Shown piece by piece: positions 7,299-15,095 of a DNA stretch of 17,862 nucleotides; positions within the stretch are counted from its first letter, which is position 1, and each line of letters begins with the position of its first letter. Under the pieces are notes generated by a model. The model was not told where the DNA came from. It ran no database searches and saw nothing but the letters and a program-made list of their open reading frames with translations. Made by a program: the position numbers and the translations under genes. The stretch comes from Gammaproteobacteria bacterium (lineage in GTDB: Bacteria; Pseudomonadota; Gammaproteobacteria; Competibacterales; Competibacteraceae): positions 1-17,862 of the forward strand of contig JAIFNF010000184.1 in NCBI GenBank assembly GCA_020047885.1, written 5' to 3'.

Positions 7299-9422
7299 GT
7301 GAGCGCTATAAATTTGACGATTGGCAAACGCTTGGCGCTGGGTTTTGGTGCCTTGGCGATGATCGGGCTATTTTTGGGAGGGTTGGCGATGTACGGCGTG
7401 AGTACGCTGGCGGCCAGCCTGGAAAACGTCAGCGCTAATCGAGTTCCAGCATTGCTGGCGCTGGCGGATTTGAACCGGGAACGGATGGTCATCCGTGCTC
7501 AAACGTTGGCCGTTTTTTCCCAAGAGACGCAGACCGATACGACGGCAGGCTTCCACGGTATTCAGCAGGAACGCGCCAAAAGCTGGCAAACAGTCGATCA
7601 GGCTTGGGCAGCGCTGGTGAAAATCCCGCGTACCAGCGAACGGGGTCGCGCCTTGCAGGAACAGCTTCAAGGGCAATATCAAGCCTGGCGAGCAGCTTAT
7701 GTAAAACTGGATGATCTGATCGACCGGTTAACCCGCGCTGTCGATACCGAACAGAAACGTGCGCTTTATACGGAATATCGGGAATTAGTCCGTCAGATGG
7801 TACCCATTTCGGATCGGATGGGACAAACCTTCGACGAGATGACCGAGAATAATACCGGGCGCACTAATGCCATGATCGAACAGGATCGTGCTCTATCCAC
7901 TCAGTTAGTAATCTGGGCGCTGGCAGCGACCGTTAGCGGCCTGTTAACGGCGCTCATTCTCGGTGTGTTCATTACCCGCAGCGTGACGGTGCCATTGCGC
8001 CGGGGTGGTGAAATTCTGGGCGACCTGGCAGGCGGCGACATGACGCACCAGGTACCCGACGAACTCAGCGTTCGGGGCGACGAAATTGGTGATTTGGCTC
8101 GCTCGATGCGCGAGATGGTCGAGCAACTGCGTAAAATAGTGCGTCAGGTTACACAATCAACGAATCAGGTCAGTTCTGCGGCGGGTCAGATTGCCCAGGG
8201 TAGTGCTGACCTGTCGCAGCGGACGGAAGAACAGGCCTCGGCGCTGGAAGAAACCGCCTCGTCGATGGAAGAACTGACGGCGACCGTCAAGCAAAGCGCC
8301 GAGAACGCCGGGCAGGCCAATCAACTGGCCAGCTCCGCCCGGAATCAGGCTGAACAGGGTGGGCAGGTGGTCGATCAGGCCGTATCGGCCATGGCGGCGA
8401 TTAACCAGAGCAGCCGGAAGATTGCCGACATTATCGGGGTGATCGACGAAATCGCCTTTCAAACCAATCTACTGGCGCTGAACGCAGCAGTCGAAGCGGC
8501 GCGGGCGGGGGAACAGGGGCGCGGTTTTGCCGTCGTCGCCGGGGAAGTGCGTAAACTGGCGCAACGCAGCGCGGATGCGGCCAAGGAGATTAAGGCACTG
8601 ATTACCGACAGCGTCACCAAGGTCGAAGATGGTAGCCAATTGGTCGACCGGGCGGGACAAACCTTGCGCGACATCATGACCTCGATCAAGAAAGTCAGCG
8701 ACATTGTCGCCGAAATGGCGGCGGCAGCGCGGGAGCAGGCCGCGGGCATTGAACAGGTGAACAAAGCCATTTTGCAAATGGATCAGGTCACGCAACAGAA
8801 TGCAGCGCTGGTGGAAGAAACAGCTTCTGCCAGCCAGTCCATGGGGGAACAGGCGCATGAACTCCAAGGACTTATGACGTTCTTCAAACTGGATGAGCGG
8901 CAAGCGCGCGCGCCAGTCTCAAACGACCACCGGAGGACTACGGCGACGGCGCGACCGCCGGTTCGCCGCACCTCAGCCAACCGGCCTTCAACGCGCAGCG
9001 CCACGTCCGCCATCGGGAAGAAAGCCGCATTTTTTGAGTGGAGCGATGCGCTGAGCGTCGGCGATCCCATGCTGGATCAACAGCATCAGAAACTGGTTGA
9101 AATCATCAATACCCTGCATGACGCCATGGCTACCCAAAGTACTCAGGATCAGATCAACGCCTTGTTGGATGATCTGGTTGAATATACCAGGAAACATTTT
9201 AGCTATGAGGAGGGACGACTGCGCTCAACGAACTACCCCCATCTGGCTCGCCATCAGGCGATTCATGCCAAACTCATCGATCAGGTCGGCGAACTACAGA
9301 ACAAATTCAAGCGAGGCAAACGTATCAATATGGAATTGATGAGATTTCTCAAGGACTGGTTGACTAACCATATCCAGAAAACCGATATGCAATATGCGCC
9401 TTATGTGCAAGAAGAAGCATAA
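7299..9422 (+). CDS. Methyl-accepting chemotaxis protein with C-terminal hemerythrin domain
   Basis: This 707-residue chemoreceptor has an oxygen-binding-type domain added at its C-terminus. Domains in order: TM1 (about 13-33), a periplasmic four-helix-bundle-like sensor (35-200), TM2 (203-226), HAMP (226-280), a signalling domain with the conserved tip [20 protein letters not shown] (384-403), a Ser/Thr/Arg/Pro-rich linker (533-573), and hemerythrin (about 577-702). The di-iron ligand set is complete: His596, His633, Glu637 (HFSYE), His652, His656 (HQAIH), His691 and Asp696 (HIQKTD). It should relay signals to CheA/CheW at the membrane, with the cytoplasmic hemerythrin sensing or buffering O2 or redox state. 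The start is GTG with GAGGA at an 8-nt spacing; no in-frame ATG precedes TM1. No NWETF-type CheR tether is present. No che genes are nearby. Confidence 0.95.
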   Translation: MSAINLTIGKRLALGFGALAMIGLFLGGLAMYGVSTLAASLENVSANRVPALLALADLNRERMVIRAQTLAVFSQETQTDTTAGFHGIQQERAKSWQTVDQAWAALVKIPRTSERGRALQEQLQGQYQAWRAAYVKLDDLIDRLTRAVDTEQKRALYTEYRELVRQMVPISDRMGQTFDEMTENNTGRTNAMIEQDRALSTQLVIWALAATVSGLLTALILGVFITRSVTVPLRRGGEILGDLAGGDMTHQVPDELSVRGDEIGDLARSMREMVEQLRKIVRQVTQSTNQVSSAAGQIAQGSADLSQRTEEQASALEETASSMEELTATVKQSAENAGQANQLASSARNQAEQGGQVVDQAVSAMAAINQSSRKIADIIGVIDEIAFQTNLLALNAAVEAARAGEQGRGFAVVAGEVRKLAQRSADAAKEIKALITDSVTKVEDGSQLVDRAGQTLRDIMTSIKKVSDIVAEMAAAAREQAAGIEQVNKAILQMDQVTQQNAALVEETASASQSMGEQAHELQGLMTFFKLDERQARAPVSNDHRRTTATARPPVRRTSANRPSTRSATSAIGKKAAFFEWSDALSVGDPMLDQQHQKLVEIINTLHDAMATQSTQDQINALLDDLVEYTRKHFSYEEGRLRSTNYPHLARHQAIHAKLIDQVGELQNKFKRGKRINMELMRFLKDWLTNHIQKTDMQYAPYVQEEA

Positions 9423-9484
9423 GCTGGGCTGATTCCATTGTTGAATCTTAGTAATCCGGTTTTTTAGCTAGGAGCAGATATTTT

Positions 9485-10162
9485 ATGCTGGGGACATTGG
9501 TGAATACCGGCGCGGTCGTATTGGGCAGCGCCATTGGCCTGGGTGTCGGGCCGCGTTTGCCGGAGCGGATCAAGCTCATTCTGATGCAGGCGCTGGGATT
9601 GTCGGTCACGGTCATCGGTCTGCGCATGGCGCTGGAGGCGCAACATGCCCTGTTAGCCATTGCCTGTCTGCTGCTGGGCGGCTTGACGGGTGAATTGCTG
9701 CATATCGAACAGCGGTTGGAGAATCTGGCGGAACATCTGCGGCAACTGCTGCGCTCCGATTCCAGCCGGTTCGTTGAAGGTTTCGTGACGGCAACCCTGC
9801 TCTATCTGACCGGCGCGATGACCATTGTCGGTTCCATCCAGGATGGCACGGTCGGCGATTCCAGTCTGTTGCTGATCAAATCGCTGCTCGATGGCGTGGC
9901 CTCGGTGGCGCTGGCCTCATCGCTTGGCATCGGCGTGATGTTTTCAGCACTGCCAGTCTTGCTGGTGCAGGGCGGCATCACCCTGCTGGCGGGACAACTG
10001 GCCTTCCTGTCGCAACCCACGGTGCTGGATGCGGTGAACGCCACGGGTGGTCTGCTCATTCTGGGCATTGGCATTAATCTGCTGGATCTGGGTCGAATGC
10101 ATATTGGCAATCTGCTGCCGGCGGTGTTCTACGCGATCATCGGCGGATTGCTGTTTCCTTAA
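9485..10162 (+). CDS. DUF554 family membrane protein (YdfK-like)
   Basis: This 225-residue protein has roughly six to seven hydrophobic helices and matches the DUF554 family (PF04474). Typical features are the N-terminal MLGTLVNTGAVVLGSAIG and the central GAMTIVGSIQDG (about 110-121). The biochemical function of the family is unknown to me; a transport role is often presumed from topology. The start ATG has AGGAG 10 nt upstream. Its TAA stop shares its last A with the ATG of the RND adaptor gene (TAATG), which implies translational coupling and one operon with the efflux genes. Confidence 0.88.
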   Translation: MLGTLVNTGAVVLGSAIGLGVGPRLPERIKLILMQALGLSVTVIGLRMALEAQHALLAIACLLLGGLTGELLHIEQRLENLAEHLRQLLRSDSSRFVEGFVTATLLYLTGAMTIVGSIQDGTVGDSSLLLIKSLLDGVASVALASSLGIGVMFSALPVLLVQGGITLLAGQLAFLSQPTVLDAVNATGGLLILGIGINLLDLGRMHIGNLLPAVFYAIIGGLLFP

Positions 10163-11241
10163 TGAACTCTGGAATCTTCATGCACCACGGGCTAAAACAA
10201 GCGGCGTTGAGCGTCGCGCTGACGATGTTTATTCACCCGGTTCTGGCTCAGCAAAAGCCGATCGGCCCGCCCTCATCCACTCCGGTAAAGACGGCGCTGG
10301 TGGCTCGTGAGACCCTGAATGTTGAAGTCCCGGCGATTGGCACCCTGCGGGCCGATGAAACGGTGGTGATTCGCCCGGAAATTGCCGGACGGGTGGCGAT
10401 CATCCATTTCAAGGAAGGTCAGGCAGTGCGCCAGGGTGATCCGCTCGTCACGCTTGACCGGGAGGAGTACCAGGCGCAACGAGCCAGCAGCGCTGCACAA
10501 CTGGCGCTTGAAGAAAGTAGTTTCCGGCGCTTGCAGGATCTGGAACGCAAGAACCTGACCAGTCAGCAGAATATCGATGAGGCGCGGGCCAGACTGGATG
10601 CGGCGCGTGCTCAGCAACAACTGAATCAGGTGCGGCTGGACAAGACGGTGATCCAGGCACCGTTTGACGGAACCGTGGGACTGCGACAGGTCAGTCCGGG
10701 CGCTTATGTCAAGATCGGCGACGACATCGCCAATCTGGAAAGCCTGGGGGCAATGAAACTGGATTTCCGGGCACCGGAAACCTATCTGGCGCGCCTGACA
10801 GTGGGTCAGAACCTGGCAGTGCGCGTCGATGCCTGGCCTGATCAGGCGTTTGCGGGGACGGTTTACGCTATCGAACCGGGGATCGATGAAGAGACTCGCA
10901 CGGTGTTATTGCGGGCGCGGCTGCCGAACAAGGGCGGTCAACTGCGTCCAGGACTATTTGCCCGCGTGAGTCTGGTGCTGGATCGGCGGGAGAATGCGCT
11001 GGTTGTCCCGGAACAGGCCATTGTGCCGGTGGGGCAAAAGACTTTTGTTTATCGGATCGTCGACGGCAAGGCGGCGATGACTCCGGTCACGCTGGGACTG
11101 CGGCGGCCGGGCAAAGTGGAGATTGTGGAAGGGGTCAGCGCTGGCGATGAGATCGTGACCGATGGGCAGTTGAAAATCCGCGATGGCGCGACCGTGACGG
11201 TGATGCCGCCGCTGGGAAATCAGCCAAGCAGCAAAGGCTAA
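10162..11241 (+). CDS. RND efflux periplasmic adaptor (membrane fusion protein)
   Basis: This 359-residue protein is the periplasmic adaptor of a resistance-nodulation-division pump (AcrA/MdtA-like, HlyD superfamily). A signal peptide covers residues 1-29, with a likely cut after VLA before QQ. The split lipoyl domain is visible at about 66-104 and 160-195 around a helical hairpin (105-158) containing LTSQQNIDEA. The beta-barrel (about 196-275) and the membrane-proximal domain, starting VVPEQAIV (281-288), follow. It should link an inner-membrane RND pump to an outer-membrane channel; no outer-membrane factor gene is in the window. The ATG overlaps the upstream stop codon and lacks a ribosome site, so coupling is likely; Met7 at 10180 is an alternative start. 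The matching pump gene lies downstream but is separated by a hicAB cassette and is broken. Confidence 0.93.
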   Translation: MNSGIFMHHGLKQAALSVALTMFIHPVLAQQKPIGPPSSTPVKTALVARETLNVEVPAIGTLRADETVVIRPEIAGRVAIIHFKEGQAVRQGDPLVTLDREEYQAQRASSAAQLALEESSFRRLQDLERKNLTSQQNIDEARARLDAARAQQQLNQVRLDKTVIQAPFDGTVGLRQVSPGAYVKIGDDIANLESLGAMKLDFRAPETYLARLTVGQNLAVRVDAWPDQAFAGTVYAIEPGIDEETRTVLLRARLPNKGGQLRPGLFARVSLVLDRRENALVVPEQAIVPVGQKTFVYRIVDGKAAMTPVTLGLRRPGKVEIVEGVSAGDEIVTDGQLKIRDGATVTVMPPLGNQPSSKG

Positions 11242-11248
11242 CCATTTT

Positions 11249-11476
11249 ATGAACGCCGCAACCAAATTGCTTGAAGCCATGCGCAACAATCCGCACGACT
11301 GGCAAATTGGACAACTGTAGACGGTCGCTCGGCAACAACACATTGAATGGCGCCAGGAAGGGACGAGCCACTGTGTGTTTATCCGCGCCGATGGCAAGAC
11401 GCTACCCGTACCGGCACATCGCCCCATTAAACCGGTCTACGTCAAAAAATTTGTCGCTTTCGTCAAAGGAGCCTGA
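11249..11476 (+). pseudogene. hicA: hicA toxin remnant with in-frame TAG stop
   Basis: Reading from ATG at 11249 gives a 75-codon HicA-type mRNA interferase interrupted only by a TAG at codon 24 (11318-11320). The first part is the typical helix KLLEAMRNNPHDW. After the stop the frame continues unbroken through the catalytic-type block G-T-S-H-C-V-F, then L-P-V-P-A-H-R-P-I-K-P-V-Y, to a natural TGA three bases before hicB. No shift or deletion is needed to restore it; one substitution (for example CAG or GAG to TAG) explains the lesion. HicA normally cuts mRNA and is neutralised by HicB. The conserved histidine lies after the stop, so a terminated product would be inactive. Suppression of TAG or a sequencing error cannot be excluded. 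Confidence 0.82.
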
Positions 11477-11479
11477 ATC

Positions 11480-11839
11480 ATGCGCAACCTGAACCATTAT
11501 CCTTTCGAAGTCCGCCCACTGACTCAGGCTGAAGGGGGCGGGTTTCTGATTTCCTACCCGGATTTTTCCGAGTGCATTTCTGACGGTGAGACCTTCGCAG
11601 AAGCCATCGCCAATGGCCATGACGCCCTGGCCGCAACTATTGCAACGCTGGAGGTTAAAGGCTTTCCGATACCCGCACCGAATAGTGGTGGGGTGGCTTC
11701 CGGCAAATTCGTGGCGCGTGTACCCAAGAGCATTCATGCACAGTTGACGACCCGTGCCAAGGCAGAAGGTGTGTCACTCAATACCCTAGTGCTGGCTTTT
11801 CTGGCGGAGGGATTGGGACGGCACGAGTCTCCGGTCTGA
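11480..11839 (+). CDS. hicB: HicB family antitoxin
   Basis: This 119-residue antitoxin has the two-domain form of HicB. Residues 1-65 make the partial RNase H-like fold with GGGFLISYPDFSECISDGET (18-37), and residues 76-113 make a ribbon-helix-helix DNA-binding domain (FVARVPKSIHAQLTTRAK, then GVSLNTLVLAFLAEGL). It would bind and block HicA and repress its own operon. It starts three bases after the stop of the hicA remnant, with AAGGAGCC upstream, so the order is toxin first, as usual. It looks intact although its partner is broken. The cassette sits between the RND adaptor gene and the pump gene, which normally adjoin. Confidence 0.9.
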   Translation: MRNLNHYPFEVRPLTQAEGGGFLISYPDFSECISDGETFAEAIANGHDALAATIATLEVKGFPIPAPNSGGVASGKFVARVPKSIHAQLTTRAKAEGVSLNTLVLAFLAEGLGRHESPV

Positions 11840-11889
11840 TGACCCGCTCCGGTAACTGCCGACTTCAATCAAGATACGGGTAACTGCCC

Positions 11890-13008
11890 ATGTTCCTCCC
11901 CGAAGTTTCGATCAAACGCCCGGTGCTGGCCACAGTCATGAGCCTCGCCATTATCCTGATTGGCGTCATTACCTTCCTGCGCCTGCCGGTGCGCGAATAC
12001 CCGAATATCGACGCTCCAGTGGTGTCGGTGCGCACCGTCTATCCCGGTGCCAGTGCCGAGATCATGGAAAGCCAGGTCACGCAACCACTAGAGGATTCGC
12101 TGTCCGGCATCGAAGGCATCCGCACCATCAAATCGGTCAGCCGTGAGGAAGTCAGCCAGATTACCGTCGAGTTCCGGCTGGAACGGGATGTCGATTCCGC
12201 GGCCAACGATGTGCGCGACCGAACCGCCCGGGTACGCGGTCAGTTACCTACCGAAACCAAGGATCCGGTCGTCGCCAAGATTGAAGCCGACGCCCAGGCG
12301 ATCATGTGGCTGGCTTTTTCCAGCGAGCGGCACAGCGCCCTGGAGATTACCGATTACGCCGATCGCACGATTATTGACCGCCTGCAAGCCTTGCCGGGGG
12401 TGGCCAGCATCATCATCGGCGGCGAGCGGCGCTACGCCATGCGCCTGTGGCTGGATCGCGACCGGATGGCGGCTTATAGCTTGACGCCGCAGGATGTCGA
12501 AAACGCGCTGAAAACTCAGAATATCGAACTGCCCTCCGGGCGCATTGAATCGCGCCAGCGGGAGTTTTCCGTGCTGACCGAATCGGATTTACGCACCCCG
12601 GAGCAATTCAACGACCTGATTATCAAGGAAACCAAGGGCTACCCGATCCGGTTGCGCGACATCGGCTATGCCGAAATCGGCGCGGCGGATGACCGTAATG
12701 CCTTGCGGGTGAACAGCAATCCCTCGGTCGGGCTGGGGATTGTTAAACAGTCCACCGCGAATACCCTGAGCGTGGCGCAATCGGTGCGGGCGCAACTGCC
12801 GGACATCACCGCCAGCCTGCCGGAAGGCATGAAAATTATCGTCGGCTTCGACGGCTCCATCTTCATCGAAAAATCCATCGAAGCGGTCTACCAAACCATG
12901 ATCGAGGCGCTGGCGCTGGTGGTGGCGGTCATCTTCCTGTTCCTGCGCAACTGGCGGGCGACTCCTTCATCTTTCTCTACGCGTTTGGCTTCACTATCAA
13001 CACCCTGA
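11890..13008 (+). pseudogene. RND efflux pump, N-terminal fragment (frameshifted)
   Basis: The first 357 codons encode the start of an inner-membrane RND transporter of the hydrophobe/amphiphile efflux type: TM1 at about 11-30, PVREYPNIDAPVVSV in the first porter subdomain, and TM2 ending FLFLRNWRA at 357. The next 15 residues are out of frame and end at TGA after position 13005. In AcrB-type proteins this point is followed by about 15 residues (LIP...PV..LGT) that begin TM3; here the sequence jumps from GCG straight to a frame reading FIFLYAFGFTINTLT. Compared with AcrB about 40 nt are missing, a number not divisible by three. The start ATG is followed by the typical FLPEVSIKRP. This fragment alone cannot form a pump. 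Confidence 0.88.
12956..12966 (+). other. Deletion junction inside the RND pump gene
   Basis: Upstream of here codons run in the frame of 11890; from GAC at 12960 the homologous protein continues in the frame shared with 13020. Alignment by eye to AcrB ([21 protein letters not shown]) places the loss between Ala357 and the Phe of FIFLYAFG and gives about 40 missing nt. The GGGCGAC at the junction could be the collapsed copy of a short direct repeat; that is inference. Confidence 0.75.
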
Positions 13009-13019
13009 CCTTACTGGGC

Positions 13020-14954
13020 TTGGTGCTGGCGATTGGCTTGGTGGTGGACGATGCGATTGTGGTGCTGGAAAACATTCACCGGCATATCGAAGCAGGCATG
13101 ACGCCCTTCCGAGCGGCCTTGCAGGGTTCCAGGGAAATCGCTTTTGCGGTGGTGGCGATGACGGTGACGCTAGCGGCGGTGTTCACGCCACTGGCGTTTA
13201 TGAGCGGCAACACCGGCCGACTGTTCACCGAATTTGCCTTCACCGTGGCCGCAGCAACGGTGGTGTCCGGCTTCACCGCGCTGACCCTCACCCCGATGAT
13301 GTGCTCCAAATTGCTGCATCACGAACAGCGGCACAATTGGCTGTTCACAGTCAGCGAGCGCTTTTTCCAGGCGATGAATCGGGGGTATCGCTGGTCGTTG
13401 GTCTGGGCGTTGAACTGGCGCTGGTTGATCATCATGGTATTTTTCGTGACCGGCGCGGGCGCGGTGTGGCTGTTTACCCATCTCAAATCGGAACTGTCGC
13501 CGCTGGAAGATCGTGGCACGATCATCGGCATCGTCGTTGCGCCAGAGGGTGCCACGCTGGAATACACGGATAGCTATGTCCGGCAACTGGAGCAGTTCTA
13601 CCAGGCCATTCCCGAGGTGAGTTCCTACCTGGTGTTTGTGGCGCCGGGTTTGGAAAGACCCAATCCGGTCAACAGCGCCCTGACCTTTGTCCGGCTGAAA
13701 CCCTGGGAAGAGCGTGAGCGCAAGCAGCAACAGATCGCTAGGGCGCTGGCCCCGAAAATGGCGGGTGAGTTGCCGGGGGTGCTGGCATTCCCGATTAACC
13801 CCCCGTCGCTGGGTCAGAGCTTCCGCAATCCCGCCGTGCAGTTCGTCATTCAGGGCAACAGTTATGCGGAATTGCAGACCATGGTCGATCAGGTGTTGGC
13901 CAAGGCTCGGCAATATCCCGGCATGGTGAATGTCGATACCGACCTGCGTTTGAACAAGCCGCAACTGTCCGTGGTTCTCAAACGCGACAAAATCGCCGCA
14001 GTCGGCGCTGATGTGCAGGATATTGGCCGGACGCTGGAAACCTTATTGGGCGGGCGGCAGGTGACCCGTTTCAAGCAGGAGGGTCAGCAATACGATGTGA
14101 TGGTGCAACTCAAGCCGCAGGATCGCGAGCAACCCAATGACCTGACCTCGATCTTTGTCCGCGGTCGCGATGGGCAACTGGCGCAACTGGCCAATTTGAT
14201 TGAAGTCCGGGAAACGGTCGCGCCCAAGGAACTGAACCATTTCAATCGACAACGGGCGGCGGTGATTTCCGCGAATGTCGCGCCGGGCTATACCCTGGGC
14301 GAAACGCTGGTCTTCATGGAGCAAACCGTTCAAGAAACGCTGGGTGACAATGCGCAGACCGCGCTGGATGGGCAGTCGCGGGAATTCCGCGAATCCGGCG
14401 AAACTTTGTATGTCACGTTCATTCTGGCGCTACTGTTCATTTATCTGGTGCTGGCCGCGCAGTTTGAAAGTTTCGTGTCGCCGTTCGTGATTATGCTGAC
14501 CGTACCACTGGCGGTGACCGGGGCGTTATTGGCGCTGTTTCTCACCGGCGGGACGCTCAATGTTTACAGCCAGATTGGCCTGGTGATGCTGGTCGGGCTG
14601 ATCACCAAGAACGGGATTCTGATCGTCGAATTCGCCAATCAACTGCGATCAACTGGACTGGATCGGTACGAGGCGGTGGTGGAAGCGGCGACGTTGCGCT
14701 TACGGCCGATTCTAATGACCACGCTGGCCACCATTCTTGGTGCGATTCCGCTGGCGCTGGCAGTGGGTGCGGGAGCGGAGAGCCGTCAACAAATCGGTTG
14801 GGTCATCGTCGGCGGATTACTGCTGGGAACGGCGCTCACTCTGTCCGTGGTGCCGGTCGCTTATACCCTGCTGGCGCGTGAAGTTCATCACAGTACTGAA
14901 GAGGCCGCGGAGTTGGCGGAACAGAAAGCTGCAGCAGCGCTGAAACCGGGTTGA
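13020..14954 (+). pseudogene. RND efflux pump, C-terminal fragment
   Basis: This frame carries the rest of the RND pump. The homologous reading begins at 12960, before the nominal TTG at 13020. The proton-relay pair Asp10-Asp11 of TM4 (GLVVDDAIVVLEN) is present, with the second porter region (about 160-460), the TM10 lysine Lys530 (GLITKNGIL), and the final helices to VVPVAYTLLARE. Together with the 5' fragment it would make about 1035 residues once the missing stretch is restored, the normal size for this family. No ribosome site precedes 13020, so independent translation is unlikely. Apart from the single junction the coding sequence shows no decay, which points to a recent lesion or an assembly fault. 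Confidence 0.88.
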
Positions 14955-15095
14955 GGAGTCCAGTTAATCTAATTGCAGTCTACAGTGGCGTAACATTCAT
15001 CTGTATCTATACTTGTTGTTAATTTGAATCATTCTGACGCAACAATGTTGGAAAGCGCGGGATGAGTCTGCGGTAAGCGCTAAAGCGAGTTCTGG

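Noticed and set aside
9430..9446. GATTC-GAATC hairpin after the chemoreceptor gene as a terminator
   Set aside because: The stem has only 5 bp, is AT-rich, and is not followed directly by the T-run, which starts more than ten bases later.
11318..11320. Selenocysteine- or pyrrolysine-type recoding at the hicA stop
   Set aside because: The codon is TAG rather than TGA, HicA has no known need for such residues, and nothing else points to a pyrrolysine system; a simple nonsense change is the plainer reading.
12940..13022. Programmed ribosomal frameshift in the RND pump
   Set aside because: No slippery sequence or downstream structure is evident, and about 13 residues of the conserved protein are missing, which a frameshift could not restore.
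13170..13964. Long open frame of 264 codons on the minus strand
   Set aside because: It lies wholly opposite the conserved RND pump sequence, has no recognisable domain and is rich in His, Arg and Gln, as expected for the antisense of a GC-rich gene.
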